Below, piece by piece: positions 1 to 10,175 of a stretch of 64,000 bases of DNA (position 1 is the first letter of the stretch; each line of letters opens with the position of its first letter). The stretch spans positions 96,149,232 through 96,213,231 of the forward strand of contig OX411544.1 in NCBI GenBank assembly GCA_948146395.1, read 5' to 3'. A model generated the notes under the pieces. That model saw only the letters and a program-made list of their open reading frames with translations. It searched no databases and was not told where the DNA came from. The translations under genes and the position numbers were made by a program. This DNA is from Fragum whitleyi. Its lineage: Eukaryota; Mollusca; Bivalvia; Cardiida; Cardiidae.

Positions 1-129
1 AGAATGATTAGGATTTTTAGTTTCATACCTCAATGAAATCAGGAAATAATCTCTTCATCTCTTAATTAAAATTCAGGTACTATGCAGGAATTGTTTATGT
101 GAAGCAATTTTTTATTTGTTTAATTTCAG

Positions 130-154
130 AACCTGAGACATTCTGTTGAAAATG
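130..154 (+). CDS. TMEM160: TMEM160-like internal microexon (25 nt)
   Basis: A 25-nt exon sits between TTTAATTTCAG and GTATGT. It reads NLRHSVEN and leaves one base that completes GAT (Asp) with the exon at 610. Confidence 0.6.
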
Positions 155-1502
155 GTATGTATTTTATTAACATAAAGATTAACAATTGTACAGTCCATCT
201 AGTCATTAAATATATATATATTGTTTGATGGGGAAGGGGCTTGATGTTTTAGACCTGTTACCAGAATGACAGATGACAAAATTTTGCATCAGAAAAAGTC
301 CATACCAGTCCAGTACAAGTTTATAATTTAAAGTTTATATCATGTAGTACCGTAGGTGAAAAGAAAATGTTATAAGATTGACAGAGAAAATATTTTGACT
401 GACAAATTCAAGAACATTCAAAATGATCGATTGATGATATCACACACTAACTCATCATGATTGCTGAGCATAAAACAGTTGTAACTGCCCATATGTTTAT
501 AGGCAGTTACAACTTTTTCATGCTGAGCAACTTGTTTCAATTCTTTTTTATTCTTTGATATGAACCCCTGATTTAGAAAATAATTTTTATGTAATATCCT
601 CTATTTCAGATTATTTATCATGGATGCGTAACACCTATATGATGACTCTAGCTGGTCTGACCATATTGAATACTTCAAGTGTTACAGATAACACAATTAT
701 ATCCAGAGGTATCTTGTATTTTGATAACTACATTGCATATGACAGAGTCGATATCATTTGTCAAGGTCAATTTAATGAAAAAATCTGTTGCAGGGTTTGT
801 ATTTCACTTTATGAAGTTGAGCCTTTTCTTCGAAATAGATAGTTTACATTTCGAGGGGTCTGTGCAACACTATTGTAAGTTCCTATAAAAATATAGATAC
901 TTACAATAGTGTTGCACCAATCTCTCGATTAACACAAGTCTTTGGGCCCTAGGCCCAATATTAATTTATTAGGGAAACAGTTGCTTCCATGTTGTAGGTC
1001 AATTAGCATGTAATTTTTCTCAATCACAGACTTTATTTTCAAACAATTAACTGGTAAATAAATAATTTACTTCTTGTACATGACTTGTATATACTAAAAT
1101 CAAGTTATCTAGAGCTATCAAAAGACCAAGTTAATGATTATGTATCAAACATGTCAATGGCTCAGCGCAAAACAGTTGTAACTGCCTATTCGTTTACAGG
1201 CAGTTACAACTATTTTGCACTGAGTCATTGATGTGTGTTATGTTATGCAATGAAGAAGCTTCAATTCTGTACCTTTTCTTTCAGTTGTGTTCCTAACAGC
1301 GTTCCTCAACCTTTCAGCAGGAACCCTGGGATACCTGTATTCACTGTCTTCATTACGTCAGCGTAAAGTGATGAGAGGTGGCTCGTCATTTTCTTGTCAG
1401 ATAGCGGCTGTTTTACACATGTGCCTATGGTTATCTGTACTCATACTTATAACCAGCTCAGACAGCGAGGAAGAGGCACGTGAGAAAGAAACAAGAAATT
1501 AA
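130..1502 (+). CDS. TMEM160: TMEM160-like small transmembrane protein, 3' portion (three exons)
   Basis: I join exons 130-154, 610-708 and 1285-1502 (stop TAA at 1500-1502). Each has a polypyrimidine-AG acceptor and a GTATGT or GTATCT donor, and the phases fit: exon 130-154 ends one base into a codon, 610-708 begins with two bases and ends with one, and 1285 begins with two. The product runs NLRHSVENDYLSWMRN, then two hydrophobic stretches (around FLTAFLNLSAGTLGYLY and IAAVLHMCLWLSVLILI), then an acidic tail (DSEEEAREKE). Human TMEM160, as I recall it, has LRKAHETAFLSWFRN at the same place, followed by similar hydrophobic segments and an acidic C-terminus. TMEM160 is a small, probably mitochondrial inner-membrane protein of unclear function. 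The N-terminal exons lie before the window. Family membership rests on a short match; exon structure is more certain than the name. Confidence 0.68.
464..529. repeat. Palindromic hairpin MITE, copy 1
   Basis: Two arms, GCTGAGCA...AACAGTTGTAACTGCC and GGCAGTTACAACTTTTTCATGCTGAGC, are inverted around a short centre (ATATGTTTAT). The same roughly 66-bp hairpin occurs at 1159, 34991 and 37933, so it is a dispersed foldback element rather than a gene part. Confidence 0.8.
1159..1225. repeat. Palindromic hairpin MITE, copy 2
   Basis: Same family as 464-529: GGCTCAGCGCAAAACAGTTG on one arm and CAGTTACAACTATTTTGCACTGAG on the other, with a loop around TTCGTTTA. It lies in the intron before the last TMEM160-like exon. 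Confidence 0.78.
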
Positions 1503-1579
1503 CCCGTTACCAGATAATGAAAGTTTGGACTTGTCCAAGTTTAAAGATGTTTAATAGTACATTTTTAGTAGAGGGAATT

Positions 1580-1822
1580 TTAACCCTTGTCATGCTGAAT
1601 AAATTTTGGCTAATTTTTTTTTTTAAATCAAAGGGCAAAAAGCACTGAAAGTACCAACTGTAGTTCAATTTTTATTTGAAAAACTAAATCTATTGACAAT
1701 TCTGGTTTGAAAGAGAGAAACCGGTGGTGAAGACTTACATCAGACTGCACATATGTGCAGGCTGATGTTTGTCTATAGCTCCTGCCAAAGCAGGAATATT
1801 CCGAGTTGAGCATGACAAGGGT
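1580..1822. repeat. MITE with TAACCCTTGTCATGCTGAAT termini, copy 1
   Basis: The left end TAACCCTTGTCATGCTGAAT is matched by the inverted right end (TTGAGCATGACAAGGGTAA). The interior holds a small palindrome, CTGCACATATGTGCAG. Related copies lie at 17766-18005 and 19707-20223, and a diverged piece near 27720-27830. It begins about 80 bases after the TMEM160-like stop, and its AATAAA at 1598-1603 could serve as that gene's polyadenylation signal. Confidence 0.72.
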
Positions 1823-2191
1823 AACAAGATGTGTTTGTGAAACACGAATGCCCCCGCAACGGCATTTTTTTTCAAAGTTTGACCTTGACAGATGACCTTG
1901 ACCTTGTCACATGACCTTGACTTTGGTACCAGCCAATGCGGATCATTGAGATCTATCATCATGCCAAATATAAGCTTTGTGTCTTGAATAGACTTGAAGA
2001 TATTGGCAAGGTTAAGTTTTTGGGCATTTTTTTCAAAGTTTGACCTTGACAGATGACCTTGACCTTGTCACATGACCTTGACTTTGGTATCGGTGGATGC
2101 GGATCATTGAGATCTATCATCATGCCAAATATTAGCTTTGTATCTTGAATAGGCTTGAAGATATTGGCAAGGTTAAGTTTTCGGACAGGCG

Positions 2192-2251
<60 letters not shown>

Positions 2252-2296
2252 TGAGTAGAAACAATATGCCCCCGATCTCTCGATATGGGGGCATAA
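1823..2296. repeat. Interspersed element ACAAGATGTGTTTGTGAAAC..GGGGGCATAAAA, with (GACA)n tract
   Basis: It starts ACAAGATGTGTTTGTGAAAC and ends with a terminal hairpin around GCCCCCGATCTCTCGATATGGGGGC. It holds two copies of a GACCTTGACAGATGACCTTG segment about 170 bp apart and a (GACA/GGAC)n microsatellite at about 2183-2252. A nested copy at 19764-20038 and a degraded one at 25741-26010 confirm it as a family. Long frames rich in SVCLSVCP on the minus strand are translations of the microsatellite. Confidence 0.75.
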
Positions 2297-2513
2297 AAAA
2301 AATTGTCTTTTAGGGACAAGAAAAAATTGTGGAAAACATTGTACCAAGCAAGTTTTGCATTGTTTTCTGAAGTTATTTTTGTACAGGGGCATTAAAAGGT
2401 TGGATTGTGTTGGAATTTGTGAACAACTGATTTTTGTGTGCATTCAACTGATAATTCAAATATAAAAAAATCAGCAAATTGATTTTATATTTCATTTTAG
2501 AAGTGCAATACTT

Positions 2514-3345
2514 GGGCCTGTTTTACTAAACTTCTTAAGAAAACAGTGTTTTAATTCATTGCTAGATTCTTTCTTGCAATATCTCAATGGAATCGACTTT
2601 AGAAGAGGATTTTAATGAGGTTATGCACAGCAGAGGTGCGTTCGTTAGAGCAAGATGAAAAATCCATCTAAATGAGATTTTTAAGATGTCGTAATGAACG
2701 ATTTTAAATATTTTGTGTGAAATTATTCGACATCATCATGACTACTCGTTTTAAGCCAATACAAAACCATCTTCGTTTCCTCATTAAGATATCTTAAGAT
2801 TCTTATTGAGCCGCTTAAGAATCTCGCTCTAACGAACGCACCTCAGAACTCCATATCTAGTTACTACTGTAGATGCAATTTTAATTTCTGACTTACCCAA
2901 ACTAGAAAGCCAAACTTGAGTCGCTCCACAGGCTTGAAATTATTGTAAAAGCAAATCAAAGTTTTGACTAGATTTTTAGATATTTTGGGTTTTACTGGTG
3001 TTGAAAATGATTTTCAAAATTTCCACTATATAACAAATAGAGAAATGACCTCCACCCATAAAAGACATATTTTTCATCTAATCAAAATAATTTTAGGATG
3101 CATGATAAGGAGTCACCCAAGGATCATACCGATGAAGTTTGAACAACTTTGAAAGAGGGTCACCCAAGGGTCGTTCCTGTGAAGTTTGGTTGAAATTCAT
3201 CTGGTAGTTTTTAAGGAGAAGATTTTTAAAGGACAGACAGATGGACGGATGAACGCATGATGGCCACAACACCATGTTAATAGCCCCAGTGGCCTTTGGC
3301 GAGTGGAGCTAAAAATGATTGTGATATGTTTAGTAATGCAGGCCC
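2514..3345. repeat. MITE GGGCCTGTTTTACTAAAC, interrupted by nested insertions
   Basis: The left end GGGCCTGTTTTACTAAAC at 2514 pairs with an inverted right end near 3325-3345 (TGTTTAGTAATGCAGGCCCC). Uninterrupted relatives at 22191-22435 and 52774-52992 are only 220-245 bp long, so the extra length here is insertion: the element at 2633-2844 and a fragment near 3090-3313 that ends GGCGAGTGGAGCTAAAAA. Confidence 0.62.
2633..2844. repeat. Palindromic MITE GAGGTGCGTTCGTTAGAG, nested
   Basis: Perfect-looking termini: GAGGTGCGTTCGTTAGAGC at left and its inverse GCTCTAACGAACGCACCTC at right. The interior repeats AAGATTCTTAT-type segments on both arms. It interrupts the older MITE at 2514-3345. Relatives lie at 59475-59640 and 60719-60975, and an expanded tandem derivative at 53573-54100. 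Confidence 0.8.
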
Positions 3346-3349
3346 CTGA

Positions 3350-4165
3350 TCTCTAAAACACTAACGATAATAAGTGAGGGAGGAGACCTAAATTTCACAG
3401 CTACAGCTTAATCAGGCTAAAAATTTGCTTATTCAAGCTGTGGTTAGGTTTAGGTTACCCACTTTTGGTTTCCTTTTGCCTTGTTCTGTTAGTAAATACA
3501 TTAAATCATTCATTGAAAATAACAATGGAAGATATTTCCAGGAAACTACCCGGTTTCTAGTAGTTTTATTATAATTATACAAACTTATAGTCCCAGTTAT
3601 TAATCAAGAATTGCATACATATTTTTATCCTATCATCACTACTTAACATGTTACAAAGGGTTGACTGATATGTACAAGTCCACAGCCTTACATCACAAAG
3701 TAAAAGATACTTTTGATATTTGGCCTTAATTGGCAGATTGCTGTTGTCAATAAAAAGTAAATCAATCCACAAATCAAGACACTCATTTTACACGAGATCT
3801 CAAGATTTCCACCATAATCTTTCAATCAATTACTTGGATTTACTACTTAAACCTTGTAACTGCAGCTTGAAAAAACTGTAGTTACCAAATTTAGGTTGCA
3901 TCCAACAATTTTCACTTTGTTTCAAGTACATTACTATATACTTTGCAGTTAAAAAAAAAACATGCATATATTCAAGGGGTGTGTCATAACTTGGGTTAAG
4001 GAGCGAATACTGGGACCCAGAAATAGGCCCCATTGTTGATCTTCATTGTTGAATAGATGGCCACATTTTATGTATAATTCAAAGTCAAAAGGTATTCATG
4101 CACATAAAGAGGAAAAAATGAGTGGCAACAAAATACAGAATTTATTAAACAAGTCATCAATGAAT
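3350..4165. other. No identifiable feature
   Basis: AT-rich intergenic sequence. I see no splice-framed coding stretch, RNA gene or clear repeat. A minus-strand frame at 3830-4033 shows no coding character. Confidence 0.5.
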
Positions 4166-4172
4166 AGATATA

Positions 4173-4469
4173 TTTTTAGCTAGGCTGTTTTCGGAGAAAA
4201 CCCGAGGTATTGCTATAGCCTTCCTGTCGTCGTTGTTGTGCGAAAACTTTGACATTGTGATTGTGACATTTGTGATATCTCTGGTTCTACTGAAAGCATT
4301 TACTTGAAACTTGGCACACATGTTCACCATCAAAAGAGCAACCTATACTATCAAGGGGGATAACTCAAGATACATTTTGAACAAATAATGCCCCTTTTTG
4401 ACTTAGATTTTTTCCCACCATCCAGCACTCAACAGTCAAGCATAGGCACCCGTAGGCCGTGCTCTTGTT
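4173..4469. repeat. Interspersed element TTTTTAGCTAGGCTGTTTTC..GTGCTCTTGTT, copy 1
   Basis: It begins TTTTTAGCTAGGCTGTTTTC, followed by the palindrome CTGTTTTCGGAGAAAAC, and ends with GGCACCCGTAGGCCGTGCTC (inverted GGCAC/GTGC) then TTGTT. A second copy lies at 7281-7589 in the same orientation. Confidence 0.78.
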
Positions 4470-4733
4470 ATCTCTTTCAGATGAGAAATTTAATAAATGA
4501 TTTAATTTCAACAGTTTTGAGGAAACTATTATTATTATGTGATCTTTATTTTTCTTCATTATTGAAACATGTATTGAAATTTTGTATAATAATTGTTTTA
4601 TGATTCACCATGAAGCTGAATTGGCCCTTAGAGTTCTGATAGAAAGGTATCAATTAAACATTGTTGACCAAAATCAAATTGCTTGATAAAGGGCAGTTTG
4701 ATCTTGATCTATAATGTTTTAACGTGAACATTT

Positions 4734-5961
4734 AAGAGATGAAGAGTTAATTTCTTAATCAAGGAGGTATGAAGCTTAAAATCCTTATGGCAATATGGAT
4801 CTCAAAAGCAGAACCATACATGATTTTTAGCTCCACTGGCCGAAGGCCAGCGAGCTATTGTCATGGCAGAGTGTCCGTCGTGCGTCCATCCGTGCGTAAA
4901 CTTTTTCTTTAAACCTCTCCTCCCAAACCAATGGGCGAATTTTAACGAGACTTAATAGAAATGATCCTTGGGTGGCCCCCTTCTAAAATTGTTCAAAGAA
5001 TTTTGATTGGCCCCCAAATATGGGCGTGGCAGGGCGTGGCATTTTTTCACTTTGAAATCTTTAAAAATCTTCTCCTCCCAAACCATTGGGCCGATTTCAA
5101 TGAAACTTTAACAGAATGTTCTTTGGGTGACCCTTTACTTAAATTGTTCAAGAAATTTTGATTAGCCCATAAATATGGGCATGGCAGGGCGGGGCTTACT
5201 TTGAGGCCGAAATCTTTGAACGACATCTCCTCCTGAACTACTAAGCTGATTTAAATGAAACTTTATCAGAATGTTCCTTGGGTCACCCTTTACTAAAATT
5301 GTACAAGAAATTTTGATTGGTCTATAAATTTGGGCGTGGCAGGGCAGGGCCTATTTTGAGCCCGAAATTTTCAAATGACATTTCCTCCTGAACCACTTGG
5401 CTGTTTTCAATGAAACTTTACCAGAATGTTCCTTGAGTGTCTCTTTTCAAAAATTATTTGCTAAATTTTGATAGGCCTACAAATTTGGGCGTGGCAGGGT
5501 GGGGATTATATTGAGGCCAAAAAATTTGAACGATATCTCCTCTGGAACCACTCAGCCAATTTCAATGAAACTTTACCAGAATGTTTCTTGGGTGACTATT
5601 TACTTAAATTGTTCAAGAAATTTAGTTTGGTCCATAAATATGGGCATGTCAGGTGGGGCCTATTTTGAGCCCTAAATCTTTGAACGACATCTTCTGAACC
5701 TTATGTTTTAATAAGATTGGTCAAGGGTTGCAGGTTCATTGTGATTGAGTATTTTGGTGCAATATTGACCAGCACCATTTAATCATTACTAAATAGGTCT
5801 TAGGAGATTTTGGAGTGTTAATTGTATTCATTTAAAGTAAGCTTTATTTAATGAAAGTCTAAAGATTTTAAAGCCAGTGGAGCGATACAGGCCCTCTTGG
5901 GCCTCTTGTAGTTTCATACCTCCATGAAATCAAGAAAGCAAGTCTTCACCTCTTATAATCA
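4734..5961. repeat. TTAGTTTCATACCTC MITE split by a tandem-monomer element
   Basis: Left arm 4734-4790 (AGATGAAGAGTTAATTTC...GGAGGTATGAAGC) and right arm 5908-5961 (TAGTTTCATACCTCCATG...TCTTCACCTCTTATAA) are inverted copies of the family seen intact at 19235-19390, 33002-33140 and 45401-45558. The element at 4827-5911 sits between them. Confidence 0.6.
4827..5911. repeat. Tandem-monomer element (GCTCCACTGGCCGAAGGCCAG family), minus orientation
   Basis: It starts TTTTAGCTCCACTGGCCGAA and ends GCCAGTGGAGCGATACAGGC...GGGCCTCTTGTA. Between are about five or six diverged 120-155-bp monomers, each with a version of CTGAACCACT, TTTCAATGAAACTTTACCAG, CCTTGGGTGACCC and AAATATGGGCGTGGCAGGGC. It is the inverted counterpart of 7752-9431. 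Short frames here are monomer translations, not genes. Confidence 0.82.
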
Positions 5962-6282
5962 ATTATCATGAAGCAAAAAAGGTAATGATTTGTCAAAAAT
6001 GAAAAAGAGTAATTGTGGGATTACTTTTTTGCGGAAGCTTCTAAAATAGCTGTGTACTTTGATTTTTTCATTGAAAATAAAACCAATTTTTCGGCCAATT
6101 GGAATGCATGAAAATCAATGGAGAGCAATAATATTAAAGCATTAAAACATTCAAATCAAGTCTCATTTGTACACATTTAGATTTCACTCTCTAAGAATTT
6201 CTAGATCAATAATTGTCTGTCTTTAGAATGTCCAAAATTCTCACAGAATTTACCGTAACGCTATGTTCTTAATGACTTCATT

Positions 6283-6442
6283 AAGGTAGTGGACCCGTAA
6301 TAGTTACGCAACATTTCGGACCACATTAACTTTCACAATGTTAACCGAGGTTTCCGAATGAAAATCATTAGGAAACCTTGGTTAACGCTGTTAAAGTTCA
6401 AACAATCGAAACGTTGTGGAACTATACGGGTCCACTACCTTA
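6283..6442. repeat. Palindromic MITE AAGGTAGTGGACCCGTAATAG, copy 1
   Basis: TIRs AAGGTAGTGGACCCGTAATAG and CTATACGGGTCCACTACCTT flank a second internal inverted pair (AACCGAGGTTTCC and GGAAACCTTGGTT). Other copies are at 44964-45130, 45140-45310 and 46366-46515, with a half copy near 57430-57505. Confidence 0.8.
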
Positions 6443-6499
6443 ACTGCACAATGACTTAGTTTTATATGAACAAAAAGACATTATCATAGACTGATTTTA

Positions 6500-7270
6500 A
6501 GTTATATTACTTGTGTAATATCACAGTACTTTAACAAAATATTTCACAGAAGTTATTTCACTCCTGTACTGTAGGTGATTTTGCATAAATATAGAAAGTT
6601 TGTGTTCTGTATGGGGCCTGTGCAAATGCTTAATTCATATCACTAACTAACAGTTCATCATCTGTTGTTGCTGTTTTTACCTGAGAGGGCGTGGCTTAAC
6701 CTTGACCTCATTTCTGGTGTATACATATAATTTTAAATTTATGTAATCTTTAGATTGAAATGTTGGTCTTTGAAAAGTTGTCTTATTGTCCATGGCAAGT
6801 TCATCATGTACACAAAGCTTCGGCAGACAGAAATACTAAGATCAGCTTGCACCAATGTGCAGTCTAATCTTGGCCTTCACTGCATGCTTTCTACTTTATC
6901 ATTGTCGGAAATTTGGACCAGAAAGGTTAAAAAATCGGAATGCATACTTCCGTGTCAAAATTGGGGACTACAGGTCATTGTTAATCTCTTTTTTGTCATA
7001 ATGTCTAAAATTCCTGTCAAAAATCATGGCATTACTTGGCCTATTTTGTATAGACAAAGATTAACATCACTCTAGACAAGTAGACTGATCATTAAGTTAT
7101 ATGGAGCTTAACGTTAGATTGATTAATAAGTTATTGAGTAAATAATGATTGTTTATAAAAGCATAGTTAATGTTGATCTTTGATATTTCATTAAAATTTT
7201 AACTTCTGATTTTTGTGCTTGTTTTTATGCCCCAAATGTCCATCTGTCAGTCAGTCCATTCATGAATCAG
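6500..7270. other. No gene seen; weak repeat similarity
   Basis: No coding exon recognised. The stretch AGATCAGCTTGCACCAATGT through TCTTGGCCTTCACTGC (about 6839-6883) resembles 10493-10530, suggesting a diverged repeat. The open frame at 6755-7075 shows no protein signature. Confidence 0.4.
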
Positions 7271-7280
7271 TCAGTATACC

Positions 7281-7589
7281 TTTTTAGCTCGGCTGTTTTC
7301 GGAGAAAACCCGAGGTATTGCTATAGCCTCCGTGTCGTCGTTGTTGTTGCCGTCTTCGTTGTCGTCATCGTGCGAAAACTTTGACATTTTGTTATATCTC
7401 TCGTTCTACTGAAGGCATTCACTTGAAACTTGGCACACATGTTCACCATCAAAAGAGCAACCTATACTATCAAGGGGGATAACTCTAGATGCATTTTGTG
7501 CAAATTATGCCCCTTTTTCAACTTAGATTTTTTCCCACCATCCAGCACTCGACAGCCGAGCATAGGCACCCGTAGGCGGTGCTCTTGTT
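7281..7589. repeat. Interspersed element TTTTTAGCTCGGCTGTTTTC..GTGCTCTTGTT, copy 2
   Basis: Direct relative of 4173-4469 with the same termini and internal order. This copy keeps a longer GTCGTCGTTGTTGTTGCC tract. Confidence 0.8.
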
Positions 7590-7751
7590 GTTTCTGGAAT
7601 CTAACTCCAGGACCAAGTGTCCTATAATCCTGAAACTTTATGCAATTGTTGCCCATGACTCAATGTAGTGCCTTTTTGTTTTTAGGTCATTAAGGTCAAG
7701 GTCATAATTGGACTTTGATTAAAAACTTACCAGACTCTACTCAAGAAAAAG

Positions 7752-9431
7752 AAAACAAGAGGCCGAAGAGGGCCTGTATCGCTCCACTGGCTCTAACATC
7801 TTCAGACTTTCATTAAATGAAGCTTTCTTTGAATGAAAACAACGCTTTTAAATCTCTTAAGACCTATTTAATAATAATTAACTGGGCCCACATTGCAACA
7901 AATTCTCAAGTTTCATTGACATCGGCCCATCGGTTCATCAGGAGATGTAGTTCAAAGATTTCCGGCTTAAAATAAGCCTCACCCTGCCATGCCAATATTT
8001 ATGGGCTAATCAAAATTTCGCGAACAAATTTTGAAAAGGGTCGCAGAAGGAAGATTCTGGTCAAGTTTCTTTGAAATCAGCCTGGTGGTTCAGGAGATGT
8101 CGTTCAAAGATTTTAGGCTCAAAATAAGCCCCACCCTGCCACGCCCATATTTATGGGCCAATCAAAATTTTGAGAGCAATTTTTGTAAAGGGTCTCCAAA
8201 GGAACATTCTGGTAAAGTTTTGTTGAAATCTGCCCAGTGGTTCAGGAGGAGAAGATTTCGGGCTCGAAAAAAGCACCCCCCCCCACACACACCCTGACAC
8301 GCCAATATTTTTGGGTCAATCAAAATGTCTCGAATAGATTTTAAAAGAGGGTCACCCAAGGAACATTCTAGTAAAGTTTCATCGAAATTGGCCGAATGGT
8401 TCAGGAGGAAATGTCGTTCAATGATTTTGGGCTCAAAAAAAGCCCCACCCTGCCACGCCCATATTTGGGGGTCAATCAAAATTTCTTGAACAACTTAAGA
8501 AGAGGGTCACCCAAGAAACATTCTAATTAAGTTTCATTTAAATCCGCCTTATGGTTCAGGAGGAGGTGTGGTTCAAAGATTTTGGGCTCAAATTAAGCCC
8601 CACACTGCCATGCCCATATTTGGAAGCCAATCAAAATTCAGAAACAATTTTTGAAAAGGGGAACATTCTGGTAAAGTTTTGTTGAAATCGGCCCAGTGGT
8701 TTAGAAGGAGATGTGATTCAAAGATTTCGGGCTCAAAATAAGCCCTGCCCTGCCAAGCCCATATTTGGGGGTCAATCAAAATTTCTTTAACAACTTAAGA
8801 AGAGGGTCACCCAAGGAACATTCTGGTAAAGTTTTATTGAAATCCACCTTATGGTTCAGGAGGAGATGTTGTTCAAAGATTTTGGGCTAAAATTAAGCCC
8901 TGCCCTGCCACGCCCATATTTGGGGGCCAATCAAAATTTCAGAAACAATCTTTGAAAAGGGTCAACCAAGGAACATTCTGGTAAAGATTTGTTGAAATCG
9001 GCCCAGTGGTTCAGGAAGAGATGTTATTCAAAGATTACGGGCTCAAAATAAGCCCTGCCCTACCATGCCCATATTTGGGGGTCAATCAAAATTTCTTTCA
9101 CAATTTAAGTAAAGGTTCACCCAAGGAACATCCATGCAAAGTTTCATTGCAATTGGCCCAATGGTTAGGGAGAAAAGATTTTGAAAGATTTCAAAGTGAA
9201 AAATGCCACGCCCTGCCAAGCCCATATTTGGGGGTCAATCAAAATTTCTTTAACAATTTTAGAAGAAGGTCAACCAAGGAACATCTCTACCAAGTTTCAT
9301 TAAAATCGGCCCATTGGTTTGGAACGAGATGTTTAAAGAAAAAGTTTACGCACGGACAGACGGACTGACGCACGCACGATGGACACACCGCCATGACAAT
9401 AGCTCGCTGGCCTTCGGCCAGTGAGCTAAAA
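7752..9431. repeat. Tandem-monomer element (GCTCCACTGGCCGAAGGCCAG family), plus orientation
   Basis: It starts ACAAGAGGCCGAAGAGGGCC, whose inverted GGCC/GGCC arms form a hairpin, then GCTCCACTGGC. It ends TAGCTCGCTGGCCTTCGGCC, AGTGAGCTAAAAA. At least eight monomers follow, judged from GCCCATATTTGGGGGTCAAT-type motifs near 8145, 8302, 8457, 8615, 8757, 8913, 9067 and 9220, about 155 bp apart. It is an inverted, longer relative of 4827-5911. Open frames within are monomer read-through. Confidence 0.85.
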
Positions 9432-9648
9432 ATGACCTAGAACCATGGAACTTTGTACAATTATTGCCTCTGATCCAAGGAAGTACCCTTTTGTTTTATT
9501 TCTCACACAAATGCATCACAACATTTTATCAGAGTCACCAGTCACTCAGCCGACATAGATATGCCACTTAGAATACATCCATTTTTGGCAGACAAATGAC
9601 CTGCGTCACAATGACTTTATATATTTCTTGGTTCTTAAATAAAAACAA

Positions 9649-9990
9649 GAGTGCCATTGTCAAAATATACGCCGCCACTTTGCTGCTAGTTCATGAAAAT
9701 TTTTTACAGAACCAAACAGATTCCAACAGATTCAAAACATTTGCAGACTAACTTTTAGCTCACCTGAGCATGAAGTGCTCAAGGTGAGCTTTTGTGGTCG
9801 TGGGATGTCCATCGTCCGTCCTGTGTCCTCAACATTTACCTTGTAGACACTCTAGAAGCCACATTTTTCGCTGGATCTACCTGAAATTTGGTCAGAATAA
9901 ATGTCTTGATGAAATCTCGGACAAGTTTGATCATTTAGTAAAGGCTTAGGGGGATGGATATCTATTGCCTTCATTTAGTAAATTAAATTC
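9649..9990. repeat. ACAAGAGTGCCATTG fragment and TTTTAGCTCACCTGAGC element
   Basis: A short piece starting AACAAGAGTGCCATTGTC is followed at 9753 by TTTTAGCTCACCTGAGCATG, AAGTGCTCAAGGTGAGC, a terminal hairpin of CTCACCTGAGCA and TGCTCAAGGTGAG. I recognise this hairpin-headed sequence as a widespread bivalve repeat. The far end is unclear. Confidence 0.6.
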
Positions 9991-10025
9991 AAAAAAATCA
10001 TAAAAGCATTATTGTACATATCATG

Positions 10026-10031
10026 TTTATT
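10026..10031 (-). promoter_or_regulatory. DDX28: Polyadenylation signal AATAAA of DDX28
   Basis: AATAAA on the minus strand lies 40 bases past the DDX28 stop codon, giving a very short 3' UTR. Confidence 0.65.
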
Positions 10032-10070
10032 TCTAATTAATACATAAGCATATACCGAGGCTGAAATGCA

Positions 10071-10175
10071 TCAACTTCCCTCAATTATATCTTCTTGATC
10101 CTCCCATCGTCCCCGCAATTTTCTTTTAATGTTTGCGTTCACATTGTGTACTTGTTTACCTTGTCGGACAGCGAC
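10071..10175 (-). CDS. DDX28: DDX28 exon 14 (terminal)
   Basis: Acceptor TTTGATTGCAG. It encodes residues 514-547, a very basic C-terminal tail (NIKRKLRGRW) suited to RNA binding, then TGA at 10071-10073. Confidence 0.82.
   Translation of the reverse strand, partial: VAVRQGKQVHNVNANIKRKLRGRWEDQEDIIEGS

Noticed and set aside
1959..2443. Cys/Ser/Val-rich frames (SVCLSVCPS)
   Set aside because: Translation of the (GACA)n microsatellite in an interspersed repeat.
8031..9368. Several 60-120-residue frames on both strands
   Set aside because: Translations of tandem noncoding monomers; the same sequence recurs in every unit and frames break between units.
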